Position numbers and translations under genes: made by a program
From: Acidicapsa acidisoli
Lineage (GTDB): Bacteria > Acidobacteriota > Terriglobia > Terriglobales > Acidobacteriaceae
Direction: 5' to 3'
Assembly (NCBI RefSeq): GCF_025685625.1
Contig: NZ_JAGSYI010000001.1
Span: 2,046,001 to 2,110,000 of the forward strand
Length of the DNA: 64,000 nucleotides
Shown here: positions 36,132-45,586 of the stretch, piece after piece
Position numbering within the stretch: the stretch's first letter is position 1
Layout of the letters: each line of letters opens with the position of its first letter
Notes under the pieces: model-generated
Database searches by the model: none
Told to the model about the DNA's origin: nothing
The model's input: only the letters and a program-made list of their open reading frames with translations

Positions 36132-36252
36132 GCGATTTCTCAGCTCGGAAGTTTTTGGCGAGACACAGCGGGCTGGCAGGAGCAGAATATTCCAGGGCGC
36201 ACTTATTGCGCCCTCAAAATCCCCAAGGGTCCTATTAAGTTATTGATTTGAT

Positions 36253-36297
36253 TGGTTGCGGGGGCTGGATTTGAACCAGCGACCTTTGGGTTATGAG
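36253..36297 (-). tRNA. tRNA-Met(CAT) 3' half, attachment-site remnant
   Basis: Read on the minus strand this is the anticodon loop (ctcataaccc), variable loop, a perfect T arm (gctggttcaaatccagc) and a 3' end with CCA. The 5' half is missing: homology stops just before the anticodon loop. A 3' tRNA fragment of this length is the typical direct-repeat end left by integrase-mediated insertion into a tRNA gene. The inserted element lies to the right, since the CCA side faces left. Confidence 0.85.
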
Positions 36298-36738
36298 GGC
36301 AGTCATTAACTGATTCGAAAAGACTTAGTGCGGCGCGGATGATACGCAAGCACTTTTTGGAATCAGGAAGATACAAATCGGCCTCGGCACCTGCGCTCTC
36401 GTTTGCGCCCCCGTGTCTGGGGAATTTTAAGCTGAGCTGTGGCGATCGAACCGGCGACATTCAGCTTGGGAAGACGGCGATCAATTGAAAACAGAGAACA
36501 TAGCGTTTCCCGGCATCTCGTTGTGGCAATAGAAATTACGGGAAATTTGCAACCCCGATTCTCCAAACCGCAAACGGAGCACAAATGGAGCACACGAGTT
36601 TAGCCCGCACTTCGTGTACGCCAACCCCACGCACCGGCCTTTTCGGGACAGTCAACCGAATAGAGGCTTTAAAGCACAAAAGGCTTTTGACGAATGCGAC
36701 AACTATGCATACTTGCCTCCTAGATTATGGGGGAATCG
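36298..36738. other. Element end, no gene supported
   Basis: Immediately inside the presumed attachment site. Short open frames on both strands have no recognisable features. No integrase gene is found here, so it should lie at the other end of the element, outside the window. Confidence 0.45.
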
Positions 36739-36996
36739 ATGACAGCGCCGATCGACGTGTCCGTTGCGAAACTCAGAAAGCAAATCAGGGCGAGCGCGGA
36801 AAAGATCAAGGCTTCTATCCTCGCCCATATTGAGAGGGAAACCGATCCCGTGAATCAAAATGCTGAGGTATCGATGGCTTTGCTCGATCTTGCCCTCGAC
36901 CGATATGTCGAGCTGCATGGCGAGCCCGATGCCCGCCGTCTAGTTGATTCTGCGTTTAAGAGAGCCGTTGCTCGCTGGAAGTCAGGCATGAATTGA
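36739..36996 (+). CDS. Small helical protein of unknown function
   Basis: 85 residues from the ATG at 36739, preceded by tggggga. The protein appears wholly helical: VSVAKLRKQIRASAEKIKAS, MALLDLALDRYVELHGEPDA. No known family is recognised. It lies next to the replication region of the element. The start eight codons upstream (36727) is possible but has no ribosome binding site. Confidence 0.5.
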   Translation: MTAPIDVSVAKLRKQIRASAEKIKASILAHIERETDPVNQNAEVSMALLDLALDRYVELHGEPDARRLVDSAFKRAVARWKSGMN

Positions 36997-37141
36997 CGGC
37001 GCAGAACACTGAAATAGTCTCTATCCATGTGAAGGTAAAGAGCATCGGGCCTCTCGAAGTGACGAAGGTCGATATTCGCTCGCACAACTTCCACTGATTA
37101 CGTTCTTCACAAAGGGTGTGCTGTTGCGCCACCATTCATAA

Positions 37142-38110
37142 ATGTCAGGAATTCGCCCTTACCAGAAAATCAAAAAGACTGGGCCATTCGATCTTTCGGC
37201 CATTTTGCCGGAATATACATCCTTCTCGCACCTGCTCGGTCACGCTGTCGGTGAACTGAAGGAGCTGCCGGATTTCTCCGAAGACACGAAGATCGCTATC
37301 ATGTCCGACTTCAGCGGCGAACACAAAGGGGCCTCATACAACACCTATTCGTTCCTGATCATGGCCTATAACAAGGTCGGCCCATTCCAGGCCAAGGCGG
37401 AAGAGCTGCGCCGGAAATATGGTTATGGCGAATTCGCTTTTAAAGATCTGACTTATGGTCCCCGCAGCCGGGCGCTGCCGGAGTTCCTGAATTTGGTCGA
37501 CAACTTCATTCACGGTGCGGTGGTCACCATCGCTATCGATAAACGAATAGGCACGGTCTTCGGGCAATCGAAGCAAGACACCCACCCCTACATCCAGAAG
37601 CAGCTTGCGGAATTGAAACTCGGAAGGTGGAAGGGAGAGATTGCCGAGAAGGTTCTGCGTGTCTGTCATTCGATTGCGCTCTTTACCGCATTGACAACAC
37701 ATGCGAACCAAAAGCTGCTCTGGTATTGCGACGACGATGCGATCAATCAGGACGCCCAGGAAAGGAGTTTCGAGGACACCCAAAATATCTTTGTCCGGAC
37801 GCTCGGCATGTACTGCAAGCACGATTTTGAGCTTATCGGGTTTGCAAAATCATTCACCGATAAAACCCATCTTGACGATCTGCTGAGTATTCCGGATCTC
37901 GCTGCGGGTGCCGTGCAGGATATCCTCCACGCCCACACGACGGGCGATGATAACGTTCCGGGCGGTTCAGAGAAGGAAGCCCTTATCCGTTGGATTGCAA
38001 GCCAAGGCAAATTTCTATCCAAGATCACATTGCAAATCAGCCCGCTCCCCGGCGGTCAACTTGGAAGCGGAGTGGTCCACATCACTCCCAAGAGCACCAC
38101 TCTTCAGTAG
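37142..38110 (+). CDS. Conserved-looking protein of unknown function
   Basis: A 322-residue protein. IAIMSDFSGEHKGASYNTYS, then FLIMAYNKVGPFQAKAEELR and later VVTIAIDKRIGTVFGQ and LLWYCDDDAINQDAQERS resemble the acidic beta-strand pattern of RNase H-like proteins such as DUF3800. I cannot confirm the family. It is codon-rich and intact, and stands directly upstream of the iteron array and replication initiator. There is no clear operon partner. Confidence 0.55.
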   Translation: MSGIRPYQKIKKTGPFDLSAILPEYTSFSHLLGHAVGELKELPDFSEDTKIAIMSDFSGEHKGASYNTYSFLIMAYNKVGPFQAKAEELRRKYGYGEFAFKDLTYGPRSRALPEFLNLVDNFIHGAVVTIAIDKRIGTVFGQSKQDTHPYIQKQLAELKLGRWKGEIAEKVLRVCHSIALFTALTTHANQKLLWYCDDDAINQDAQERSFEDTQNIFVRTLGMYCKHDFELIGFAKSFTDKTHLDDLLSIPDLAAGAVQDILHAHTTGDDNVPGGSEKEALIRWIASQGKFLSKITLQISPLPGGQLGSGVVHITPKSTTLQ

Positions 38111-38278
38111 CTGCTCACCTTGCCTTCTTTCCTACCGTCCTCGTTCGGTTTGCATTGTTTTTGGTCGTCGTTCTCTGTTCGCGTGAGTGTTAGAGAAGTT
38201 AGAGTCTGTGTTAAGTAGTGTTACGCCCTCGACGACTCGGATTAACCCCCCGCTCCGCTTTATGGATTCCTTATCCGT

Positions 38279-38448
38279 GGTACCTGAAACCACGAAATTC
38301 TGCACCTGAAAACACGAATTGACGTACCTGATACCACGAAAATCCGCCCCCGATACCACGAATCCACGTCTGGTACCTGATAACACGAATCGCTTGACAC
38401 GGTACCTGATACCACGAATATGGTCGGATGGCAGCTGATTCCGCGAAT
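38279..38448 (+). repeat. Iteron array, probable replication origin
   Basis: Six copies of ggtacctgataccacgaat-like units start at 38279, 38302, 38323, 38346, 38372 and 38401. A degenerate seventh at 38430 lies inside the first codons of the initiator gene. Spacing is 21-29 bases. Such direct repeats next to an initiator gene are binding sites for the Rep protein. They control both replication start and rep expression. Confidence 0.88.
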
Positions 38449-39504
38449 TCAAAAGACCACCTTCTCCCGCTGCGGCATAGCGAGGGTGATCTCTTTATTT
38501 GCGATGTATCCGACGCAATTCTGAAGGATGTTATTCCGCAGCTCGAACATCCGTTTTTCTCGCTTTCGAAGAAGCCGGAAACCAAAATCCGCCGTTATGA
38601 GCACAATGGCAAGTGGCTTGAGATCGTGCCGAGCGTCAAAGGCATGGCGACAATCTACGACAAGGACATCCTGATTTATTGCATCTCGCAGGTGATGGAG
38701 AAGCTCAAGCGCAATGAGCCGGTCGGTCCGCGTTTGAAAATCACGAGCTACGATCTGCTTGTTTTCGCCAACCGCGGTACGTCCGGGCGGGACTACATGC
38801 AACTCTGCGAAAGCCTCGACCGGCTTGAGGGCACTCGCATTAAGACGAACATCCGCAACGAAGCAGGGCGAGAAAGCTTTGGTCTCATCGATGCGTCGAG
38901 CGTCACCCGCAAGTTTGGACTGGACGGACGAATTCAGCACATTGAAATCAAGCTTTCGGATTGGGTCTTTGATGCCATCCGCGACCAAGAAGTCCTGACC
39001 TTGCACCGCGACTATTTCCGGCTCGGAAAGGCGCTTGAAAAGCGCATCTATGAGCTGGCGCGCAAGCATTGCGGCCGTCAAAGCACTTGGCACATTTCGC
39101 TCGAGACGTTGCTCAAAAAATCGGGTTCGCAAAGCTCAACAAAGCGTTTCCGGCAGCATTTGAAAGGGATCGCCCTGCACGATCATCTCCCGGACTACCG
39201 CCTCGTCTTCGATGAAGAGAAGGACATGGTGGTGTTTCTCAATCGCGAGAATGCATGGGTCGATCGCCCGCTGCCCTCGTCATCCGATGATGAGACGCTG
39301 CCGCTCCTTCCCGCGGAAACTTACGACCAAGCACGCGAAGCAGCTCCTGGCTACGACATTCACGCCCTTGAAAGCGAATGGCGCGAATTCTGGGAAAATT
39401 CCGGGAAGCCGACTCTCGCCAATCCTCCCGCAGCCTTCGTCGGGTTCTGCCGGAGCCGACACAAACGCGCGCCTCTTCCCCGACGGGGCACGAAACATGC
39501 CTAA
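38428..39504 (+). CDS. repA: Replication initiator protein (RPA family)
   Basis: A 358-residue initiator of the plasmid RPA family. Conserved segments include MEHPFFSLSKKP-like QLEHPFFSLSKKPETKIRRY, GMATIYDKDILIYCISQVME, ITSYDLLVFANRGTSGRDYM, and the winged-helix parts LGKALEKRIYELARKHCGRQ and SSTKRFRQHLKGIA. It opens the origin by binding the iterons just upstream, which overlap its own 5' end, so it probably represses itself. Its presence shows that this element is or was a plasmid, even though a tRNA remnant suggests it is now integrated. Confidence 0.9.
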   Translation: MAADSANSKDHLLPLRHSEGDLFICDVSDAILKDVIPQLEHPFFSLSKKPETKIRRYEHNGKWLEIVPSVKGMATIYDKDILIYCISQVMEKLKRNEPVGPRLKITSYDLLVFANRGTSGRDYMQLCESLDRLEGTRIKTNIRNEAGRESFGLIDASSVTRKFGLDGRIQHIEIKLSDWVFDAIRDQEVLTLHRDYFRLGKALEKRIYELARKHCGRQSTWHISLETLLKKSGSQSSTKRFRQHLKGIALHDHLPDYRLVFDEEKDMVVFLNRENAWVDRPLPSSSDDETLPLLPAETYDQAREAAPGYDIHALESEWREFWENSGKPTLANPPAAFVGFCRSRHKRAPLPRRGTKHA

Positions 39505-39927
39505 GCCCCCTGCTCTGCCGTGAAAGCTGAAAGCGCAATAGAGGCGCAGGGATGCGATCAGAGTGTAATGGGCACCTACACCCTCCTACTTTTGAGATTT
39601 CCGGCTCCACGGCCAAATTTCGTGGCAAAGCGTCGATCTTGTCCGCCACATGGCCCGGTTAATCACCTGAATTCCTTGTCAATTTGTCTACTCATGGTTA
39701 ACAAAAAGACGACGGTGGGCATTCTGTCTTCCAATGGAAGACCAAGAGTAATCCGGATGCCTTCCATCGTCCTGAGGTTTTTCAACAGTAGACAAACGAT
39801 ATTCGGTGTGCCGACCGAAGCCCTTTCGTCAACTGTCGGCCAACGATAGACGGATTGAATGCCTATTGTCTTCGGAGGGCAGACAGGTTACGTTCTGCGC
39901 CGCGAGTGATTCGGAGGAGGAAGGACC
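39505..39927. other. Intergenic region, possible partition site
   Basis: About 420 bases between repA and parA. The 10-mer TTTGTCTACT (39683-39692) returns as its complement at 39787-39796, and related gacaga/tgtctt pieces occur nearby. Upstream of parA this could be a centromere-like site or operator. It is not clearly iterated. Confidence 0.4.
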
Positions 39928-40638
39928 ATGCCAACGATTGCGTTTGTGTGTCCAAAGGGTGGTGTGGGCAAGACCACCTCTGCGCTCCTGTGCGCCACGG
40001 CTCTAGCCACACTCTATGACGTCACAATCATTGACGCCGATCCAAACTATCCGATTCAAGATTGGGCAGCCGGTGGAAATGTTCCGCGCCGCTTATCCGT
40101 AGTGACGGAAGTCGACGAGGACACGATCATCGATGCGATCGAGGATGCGGCTTCGAAAACGCCGTTCGTGCTTATCGATCTGGAAGGAACGGCCGCGAAG
40201 ATCGTCGTATACGCGATTTCGCTCGCGGATTTTGTCGTGATTCCGCTCAGCGGATCGGATCTAGATGCAAAAGCGGCAAGCCGGGCGGTGCGCGTCGTGC
40301 TGCAAAGTGAGAAGCTGTCGGGAAAGCGTAAGCCCTATGCGGTTCTCTTCACGCAAACCAAGCAGACAGCGCGCTCACGGATTCTCACGAATATCCAGAA
40401 CAATCTCATCGACCACGGCATTCCGATGTTCGAAACCGAGCTGAACGACCGTGATGCCTTCAAGGCAATTATCTCTTTCCAGCAGACGCTCGATGGTCTC
40501 AACCCATCGGAAGTGCCGAATATCGAAAAGGCGAAACTCAACGTTTGGGAATTTATGGAGGAACTTGTACGGCGGCTTAAGGCCGAGCAGGACCGTGACA
40601 GAGTAACTGTGTCAACCAATGGAGAAGGGCCAGCATGA
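39928..40638 (+). CDS. parA: ParA-family partition ATPase
   Basis: A 236-residue deviant Walker ATPase: [20 protein letters not shown] at residues 8-27 with the signature lysine, [15 protein letters not shown] (A' box), [20 protein letters not shown] (Walker B). It belongs to the short ParA group without an N-terminal DNA-binding domain. It forms dynamic patches on the nucleoid to position plasmids. A strong ribosome binding site (cggaggaggaagg) precedes the ATG. Its stop overlaps the start of a small partner gene (ATGA). Confidence 0.92.
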   Translation: MPTIAFVCPKGGVGKTTSALLCATALATLYDVTIIDADPNYPIQDWAAGGNVPRRLSVVTEVDEDTIIDAIEDAASKTPFVLIDLEGTAAKIVVYAISLADFVVIPLSGSDLDAKAASRAVRVVLQSEKLSGKRKPYAVLFTQTKQTARSRILTNIQNNLIDHGIPMFETELNDRDAFKAIISFQQTLDGLNPSEVPNIEKAKLNVWEFMEELVRRLKAEQDRDRVTVSTNGEGPA

Positions 40639-40964
40639 CAACGCGCGTCAACGCTTTCGCAGAACTCGACGGTCTTCCGGACTTCGGCGTGAAGCCGAAA
40701 AAAGCGGCCCCGGTCCCCGAAGAAAAGATTGCTCAGATCGCAGAAGACAACAACTTCCCGAGCCGTCAGCCGCAGAAGCCGACACGACTGCAGAAGCGCA
40801 AACCGCGCGTCTACAGAACTGGCCGCAATCGGCAATTCAGTGCCAAGGCGACGGACGAAACCATCGACAAAATCTACAAAGCGGCGGACGAGCGCGGCGT
40901 TGTCATTGGCGAAGTCTTGCGGCTTGCGATGGATGCGCTGGAGAGAGAAGGGGACCCGCGCTGA
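40635..40964 (+). CDS. Small partition partner protein
   Basis: A 109-residue basic protein. A flexible N-terminal half ([37 protein letters not shown]) is followed by a ribbon-helix-helix-like C-terminus ([36 protein letters not shown]). It overlaps parA by four bases. This layout is that of the small centromere-binding partners of short ParA proteins, with the N-terminus contacting ParA. The call rests on context and the helix pattern. Confidence 0.75.
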   Translation: MTTRVNAFAELDGLPDFGVKPKKAAPVPEEKIAQIAEDNNFPSRQPQKPTRLQKRKPRVYRTGRNRQFSAKATDETIDKIYKAADERGVVIGEVLRLAMDALEREGDPR

Positions 40965-40971
40965 GTTCGGC

Positions 40972-41442
40972 TCAGTGAGTGTTGAAGTCGTTGTACCGGG
41001 CGTTTAGCGCCAATGTGCAGTAGATCTCAAGTAGGGCCTGCGCGTTCTGATCGGTCTCTTCGACGAAGCGAAAGTCCATCCGTCGGATGCGAGCCTTAGC
41101 TTGATCGAAAGCGTTTTTGAATTCGAGATTCAACATCAGTCCTTTTCGGCTATCTTCTCCGACCCGGTAACTCGCTATCATTTTGCCGGTGGCGTTGCGC
41201 GCAAGCTTAAATGCAAAGGCAGCCATACGGTGCGTCGCACCTGGATTGCAATGGCGTCCATAACGATTGCGAATGTTGTTCGACCGGCCAACGTAAAGGT
41301 GTTCCGCGCCTTCGCTGAAAAGGTAAACGCCTTGCCGTGGGATGTCTTTCGGCAGATATCCGTGGCGACACGGCGTCATGCCGATCAACTGCTCACATTT
41401 CGGATGCAGGCCTTGAACGAGCTGTGCAAACGTCGAATGCAT
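40972..41442 (-). CDS. GIY-YIG nuclease-like protein
   Basis: 156 residues. The GIY-YIG core shows GVYLFSEGAEHLYVGRSNNI with the conserved arginine/asparagine, then RNRYGRHCNPGATHRMAAFA. The downstream catalytic glutamate may be in NAQALLEIYCTLALNARYN. It begins only three bases after the helicase stop, so it is the third gene of the hamA-hamB operon. GIY-YIG proteins cut DNA. In a Hachiman context this could be an added effector or simply a neighbour. Confidence 0.83.
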   Translation of the reverse strand: MHSTFAQLVQGLHPKCEQLIGMTPCRHGYLPKDIPRQGVYLFSEGAEHLYVGRSNNIRNRYGRHCNPGATHRMAAFAFKLARNATGKMIASYRVGEDSRKGLMLNLEFKNAFDQAKARIRRMDFRFVEETDQNAQALLEIYCTLALNARYNDFNTH

Positions 41443-41445
41443 CGA

Positions 41446-44400
41446 TCACAACGCCTGGTCGAAAATGTGTGTGAAATAAGAAGGAAACTTCTGAAGCGTT
41501 GCTCTCACCGCATCGGGATCGTCGCGCAGGCGCTCCCGAACTTCGCCGCGGTGCTCGTCCACCAATCCAAGCGTGGTGCAAAGTTCGGACACCACGGCGC
41601 GGTCCGCAAATCCCAATTCGTAGAGAGCGATAGCAGCAGGCGTCGGAAGGCCGTATTTCAGCATCTTCTGCAAGAGCCCCAGCATTTCGATCAGTTGCCC
41701 GTCAGGATCAGAACCGGCGAAGCCGATCAGCTCAGTGATCGCTCCGATGAGCAGGGCTCCATCATAGGAAAGACCGTTCTCGAAAATCTCGACGATATGC
41801 TCGATCGTGTAATCCCGAAATTTCGTGCCCCAGATCAGCTGGGCCTCTGCCGCTCGCAACATCTGAAAGAGGTCGGCGTAAGACCGTCCAGAAATCCAGG
41901 CCTGCGCCGCCACACGCAGCGCGTCGGGTTTGCTGCACTTCTGGAACGTTTCGTTCGGGATGTATTTTGAGAGAAGGGGCCAGATGAATTCGAGAAGCAT
42001 GGTGGGGGCAGGGGCGGCCGCGAGCAGTACCTCAATGTGCGAGGTTAGCCACGCCTCAATTTCTTCTGACGTGAAAATGCCGTAGAGCGTTTTTCCGAAC
42101 GAACGGCGGCGCTCCGGATCGACGATCTTACTTTCGATGTTTTCCGCGATGGTCGTGAACAGGCTTTCAATACGGGCCTTGTCGTCATCGCCGGCGAGAT
42201 GATAGGCGAGCGTTCCGCGGGCCAAAGCAAGGATGGCGTCGGTGGAAAGAGGTATCTCGCCGGCATCCCAATGCGACATGAGAAAACTTTCGATGGCGCC
42301 AATTATGTTGAGTTTCCATGCAATCTGCTTGTCCATGCCTTGCCGGGTAAATTTCTTATCGGCGTGTGCGGTCGACACGGACTGGGCAAGCTCCGAAAAG
42401 GCATCCTGGCTTTGCAAATAACGTCGCAGAAAATCCATTGCATCAAGCTGCAATGTATATTTCGCGTCATCACTCTTGAACGGGTCGAAGAACGAGAGCA
42501 GGGTGCTGATGCATGGCTCGGACTTGCCGGGGTCGAGAAGCTCTTTAACCTGCCTCCAGCGCCATCTCTCATCTAGGTCGTAGCGTTTGTCGTACACATT
42601 CGGGTCTGCGAAAAGGATGCTGCCTTCCGTATGCATGCCAGCGCGCCCGGCACGCCCGATGAGATTGTGAAAGTCACGCACTTTGATGCGTTCGACTCCC
42701 TGATAGACACTCGTCACAATCAGGTAGCGGATCGGCAGGTTGACGCCTTGCGCCAGCGTCGAGGTGCAAATCACAAAGCGAATGGTGCCCTCACGCATCG
42801 CGTGCTCGACGGCGAGACGAATGCCGTGGGGTGTGTTGCCGTGATGAGAGAAAATGCCGAGTCCTGCACTCCGGGTCGAGAAGGCGTTGGGGCCAACATT
42901 GGCCGCAAGCAGATAGACGAGCCGCGCGGTCTCATCGGGATCGGACATGGACGAGGGAGGGGCGAGCTCGACGTTCCTTTCAAAAATTCCGACAGCACGA
43001 CCGCAGAGATTGGCGGCCGTATCCTTGCGCCCGCAAAAGATGGCTACAGCGCCATTCTTGACCAGCTTGAGGCCGAGGAAAAGCGCGACATCTTTGCCGT
43101 CGGTGCGCTCGGGAAAAAGCCGCTCCTTTTCGCGCGGCAAGCGAAGGAGAGGCAGCTGCTCGACGACACGAGGCACATAGAATTCTTGCGTGTCGGGCTC
43201 GCCCGGGGCCACGAACTCAAGCCGTCCAAGGGTATCGAGCCAGCTGGCAAAGGCAACTGTCCGGAAAGTCGGGCTCAAGGTGATGCCGGAAACAATTTCG
43301 GAATCGGTACCGTTGAGCCATTCACCGACGGCCTCTGCGTTGCTGATCACAGCCGAGATGAGGACCTTTTGGGCGTCCACCCGTACCATCGACTTCAGCG
43401 AGGTCAGTAGCAATTCATAGGTAATGCCGCGCGTGCCGGAATCAAACTGATGCCCTTCGTCGAAGATGAGCACGCCGATGCGTTGAGCAAGCTCGGGAGC
43501 ATGTCGCAAGACGTACACAAACTTTTCGGGCGTCACAACAAGGATCTGCCGGGTTTCTTCTTCGTCTTCGAAGAGGAAGTCCATTTGAGGCACGTCGGTG
43601 AGTTCATCCACTGTGACGGGCTCACCTCGAAAAGCAGCGGCAAAGCTGTTCTTGATTTCGTGGCAGAGCGCGCGAAACGGAGCGATGATAACCGCAAAAG
43701 AGGTACGGTCGGCAAGAAATGCGCTTCGGATAATCAACTCCGCGGCGCGGGTTTTCCCGGCGCTGGTCGGCATCTGGACAACGGCAGATCTGCCGCGCAA
43801 CACGCCGGACCGGCCGAGCAAATGCTGAGCCGGCCAGAGTTCCCGCATGAAGGTGCGTTTCTGAAGGGCGGATGCCCAAAGATCGCGGGAGAGCGCCGTA
43901 TATTCCGGCACGGCATGCCAGCTTGAATTTGCGAATTTCTTTCTGACAACAGATCGCACGATGTCCGCGAGGAGCAGTTGCCGCGGCGTCCCGGTGGCGT
44001 AAGCGGATTGCCTGAGCCCGTCGCAACGCGCGAGCAGGGCGTCGCCGCCTTGGCCTTCCGCGAAGTATTGCCGCAAAAGATCGGAGATCTCGCCGATGGT
44101 GGTTCCAAAGACCCTTTCTCCGCCCGAGATAGGTAGCGAGAAATCTCCAAGCAGGAGCCATCGCAGCAAATCTTCGAGGCCTTCGCCGCCTAAATCCGTG
44201 GTCTGTGTGCCGACCCGGCGGCCGAGCACAAGCGCGCTGCCGGGAAAGTCGCAGAGGTAAAAGGAAGCGGCGCCGAGCAGCGTGACATAGGGGTCGAGCG
44301 ACTGATCGAAGCGCGCCTCCATATAGGCATCGAAGAAACGGGCGGAGAACTGGAGATCATTTCGAGTGTCTGTGCCGCTACCGTTGTCGGCAGCGGCCCC

Positions 44401-44562
44401 GCGCGCGGCTAGGTCGCCGAGAATGCCGATGGACAGTCGGAATAGGCGCCCTGGGTCTTGCGGGACCATGATGTGGTCGGCTAACGGCACGTCGTATTCG
44501 AACATCTTGGCCTTCGACCGCGTGATGCCAAGCAGTGTGTGCGATCTCTGTTCAGGCTTCAT
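41446..44562 (-). CDS. hamB: HamB-like superfamily 2 helicase (Hachiman)
   Basis: 1038 residues. The helicase core has motif I MPTSAGKT (264-271), motif II DEGH (368-371), motif III near LISAVISNAEA, motif V in STLAQGVNLPIRYLIVTSV and motif VI HNLIGRAGRAG, as in Ski2-like helicases. A long helical C-terminal region follows. It directly follows hamA with an 11-base overlap. In Hachiman, the helicase HamB holds and senses DNA and releases the nuclease HamA upon phage damage. The annotation rests on the helicase type plus the DUF1837 partner. Confidence 0.85.
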   Translation of the reverse strand: MKPEQRSHTLLGITRSKAKMFEYDVPLADHIMVPQDPGRLFRLSIGILGDLAARGAAADNGSGTDTRNDLQFSARFFDAYMEARFDQSLDPYVTLLGAASFYLCDFPGSALVLGRRVGTQTTDLGGEGLEDLLRWLLLGDFSLPISGGERVFGTTIGEISDLLRQYFAEGQGGDALLARCDGLRQSAYATGTPRQLLLADIVRSVVRKKFANSSWHAVPEYTALSRDLWASALQKRTFMRELWPAQHLLGRSGVLRGRSAVVQMPTSAGKTRAAELIIRSAFLADRTSFAVIIAPFRALCHEIKNSFAAAFRGEPVTVDELTDVPQMDFLFEDEEETRQILVVTPEKFVYVLRHAPELAQRIGVLIFDEGHQFDSGTRGITYELLLTSLKSMVRVDAQKVLISAVISNAEAVGEWLNGTDSEIVSGITLSPTFRTVAFASWLDTLGRLEFVAPGEPDTQEFYVPRVVEQLPLLRLPREKERLFPERTDGKDVALFLGLKLVKNGAVAIFCGRKDTAANLCGRAVGIFERNVELAPPSSMSDPDETARLVYLLAANVGPNAFSTRSAGLGIFSHHGNTPHGIRLAVEHAMREGTIRFVICTSTLAQGVNLPIRYLIVTSVYQGVERIKVRDFHNLIGRAGRAGMHTEGSILFADPNVYDKRYDLDERWRWRQVKELLDPGKSEPCISTLLSFFDPFKSDDAKYTLQLDAMDFLRRYLQSQDAFSELAQSVSTAHADKKFTRQGMDKQIAWKLNIIGAIESFLMSHWDAGEIPLSTDAILALARGTLAYHLAGDDDKARIESLFTTIAENIESKIVDPERRRSFGKTLYGIFTSEEIEAWLTSHIEVLLAAAPAPTMLLEFIWPLLSKYIPNETFQKCSKPDALRVAAQAWISGRSYADLFQMLRAAEAQLIWGTKFRDYTIEHIVEIFENGLSYDGALLIGAITELIGFAGSDPDGQLIEMLGLLQKMLKYGLPTPAAIALYELGFADRAVVSELCTTLGLVDEHRGEVRERLRDDPDAVRATLQKFPSYFTHIFDQAL

Positions 44563-45442
44563 GCGCGGCCCTCTGATAGAGACTGTGAACCAGCGGCATC
44601 ATGTCAGCGCCCCGTACCACAATCAGAGCCAACGAATCGTGATTGGGATGGGGCTTAAAGCCGTTTTCGCTCTTCGTGCAGGGTACTTTCTGGCAATCGG
44701 CGGCGCTGATTGCCGTGGATTGGAACTGGTCGGTTGAATACAGCGCCGCCGCGCCGAAGAGCTGACGACACGGAAAGTCTACCGGATTCTGAAAGCGCTC
44801 CACCTGCTTCGCCTGATCTGTCTGCCCCTTCTCGAACAGGCGCTGCTTGATGTAATTGAGGGATTCGTCGATGCGGATGTGATCTTTCGCCGAGTCATTG
44901 ATCGCGTCCTGAAGGCGGTTCGCGGTAGAACCTGACGAGAATTTTGTCTTGGATTCGAAAACGGCGAGGGTGTCCTCGGGCGATGCGGCGGCAGGATTTT
45001 GCATGCGGAAGCCGATAACATCGCTTCCTTTCGACGACTCATCCCGGACCATCTTGGCGTTCCAGCGGAAACGCGGCACCCAATATCCCAGACGCCAGTG
45101 CAAATAATCGGCGATCAGGATCTCGCCGAAATCGCCGGCGCGAACACTTGGCCCCAAGGCTGAAGTCCGGGATGGAAACTTTATGTCCTCAAGATACTGC
45201 TGGCGCGTCCGTGGCGCGCGCAAGGCATCGATGTCGCTATCGAGGCAATAGTGATTGCGAAAATGTGTGGCCCACGCGGACAAGATTGTTTCGTCCGCCA
45301 AGTGACGGAGTTCCCAGACCTCGATCATTTTCCCATCGGCGGTCGTTAAACGCTCGCCGGTGTCGACCAGCCAGTCCAGATGGGGCGGTTTGGTTGCTGC
45401 AGAATGCGTGGAGCCTGCAGCGACTGCGGGCGTGGTGGACAT
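44552..45442 (-). CDS. hamA: HamA-like nuclease, DUF1837 (Hachiman)
   Basis: 296 residues. A PD-(D/E)XK nuclease set is visible: E107 in RAGDFGEILIADYLHW, D141 in SKGSDVIGFRM, and E163-S-K165 in LAVFESKTKFSSGSTANRL. This spacing and the segment order match the DUF1837/HamA family. It is the first gene of the operon. HamA is an unspecific DNase held inactive by HamB until infection. Catalytic residues are intact. An inverted repeat 40 bases upstream may regulate it. Confidence 0.83.
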   Translation of the reverse strand: MSTTPAVAAGSTHSAATKPPHLDWLVDTGERLTTADGKMIEVWELRHLADETILSAWATHFRNHYCLDSDIDALRAPRTRQQYLEDIKFPSRTSALGPSVRAGDFGEILIADYLHWRLGYWVPRFRWNAKMVRDESSKGSDVIGFRMQNPAAASPEDTLAVFESKTKFSSGSTANRLQDAINDSAKDHIRIDESLNYIKQRLFEKGQTDQAKQVERFQNPVDFPCRQLFGAAALYSTDQFQSTAISAADCQKVPCTKSENGFKPHPNHDSLALIVVRGADMMPLVHSLYQRAAHEA

Positions 45443-45480
45443 ATTGGGTCCCGGTACTTCTAATTAGGTTTGCGAAGTCA

Positions 45481-45504
45481 GGATGCATCATAATCGATGC
45501 ATCC
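45481..45504. promoter_or_regulatory. Inverted repeat upstream of hamA
   Basis: GGATGCAT at 45481-45488 pairs with ATGCATCC at 45497-45504 around an 8-base spacer. It lies about 40 bases upstream of hamA and could bind a repressor. Confidence 0.5.
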
Positions 45505-45551
45505 GCCATCTTCGCAAGATTCCGAAAGGACCCAAGCAGGCGTGCAGAGAA

Positions 45552-45579
45552 GCCCGCGCCGGGCTACGCCGGCGCGGGC
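45552..45579 (-). terminator. Terminator of the DUF6876 gene
   Basis: Stem gcccgcgcc (45552-45560) with ggcgcgggc (45571-45579), followed on the minus strand by ttctct. It lies 8 bases after the stop codon. The tail is only moderately T-rich. Confidence 0.6.
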
Positions 45580-45586
45580 CTCACTT

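Noticed and set aside
36203-36460. Minus-strand frame with a PKVAGSNPAPATN peptide
   Set aside because: This peptide is the well-known mistranslation of a tRNA 3' end and supports the tRNA fragment, not a gene.
38279-38448. CRISPR array
   Set aside because: Units are direct repeats with 2-10 base variable gaps, degenerate, without spacers of constant length and without cas genes. They are iterons.
38132-38585. Minus-strand open frames with repeated RGIRY/WYQV peptides
   Set aside because: The peptide repeats are translations of the iterons, not a repeat protein.
42631-43410. Plus-strand frame of 259 residues opposite the helicase
   Set aside because: It lies entirely antisense to hamB conserved motifs, and its translation shows no domain.
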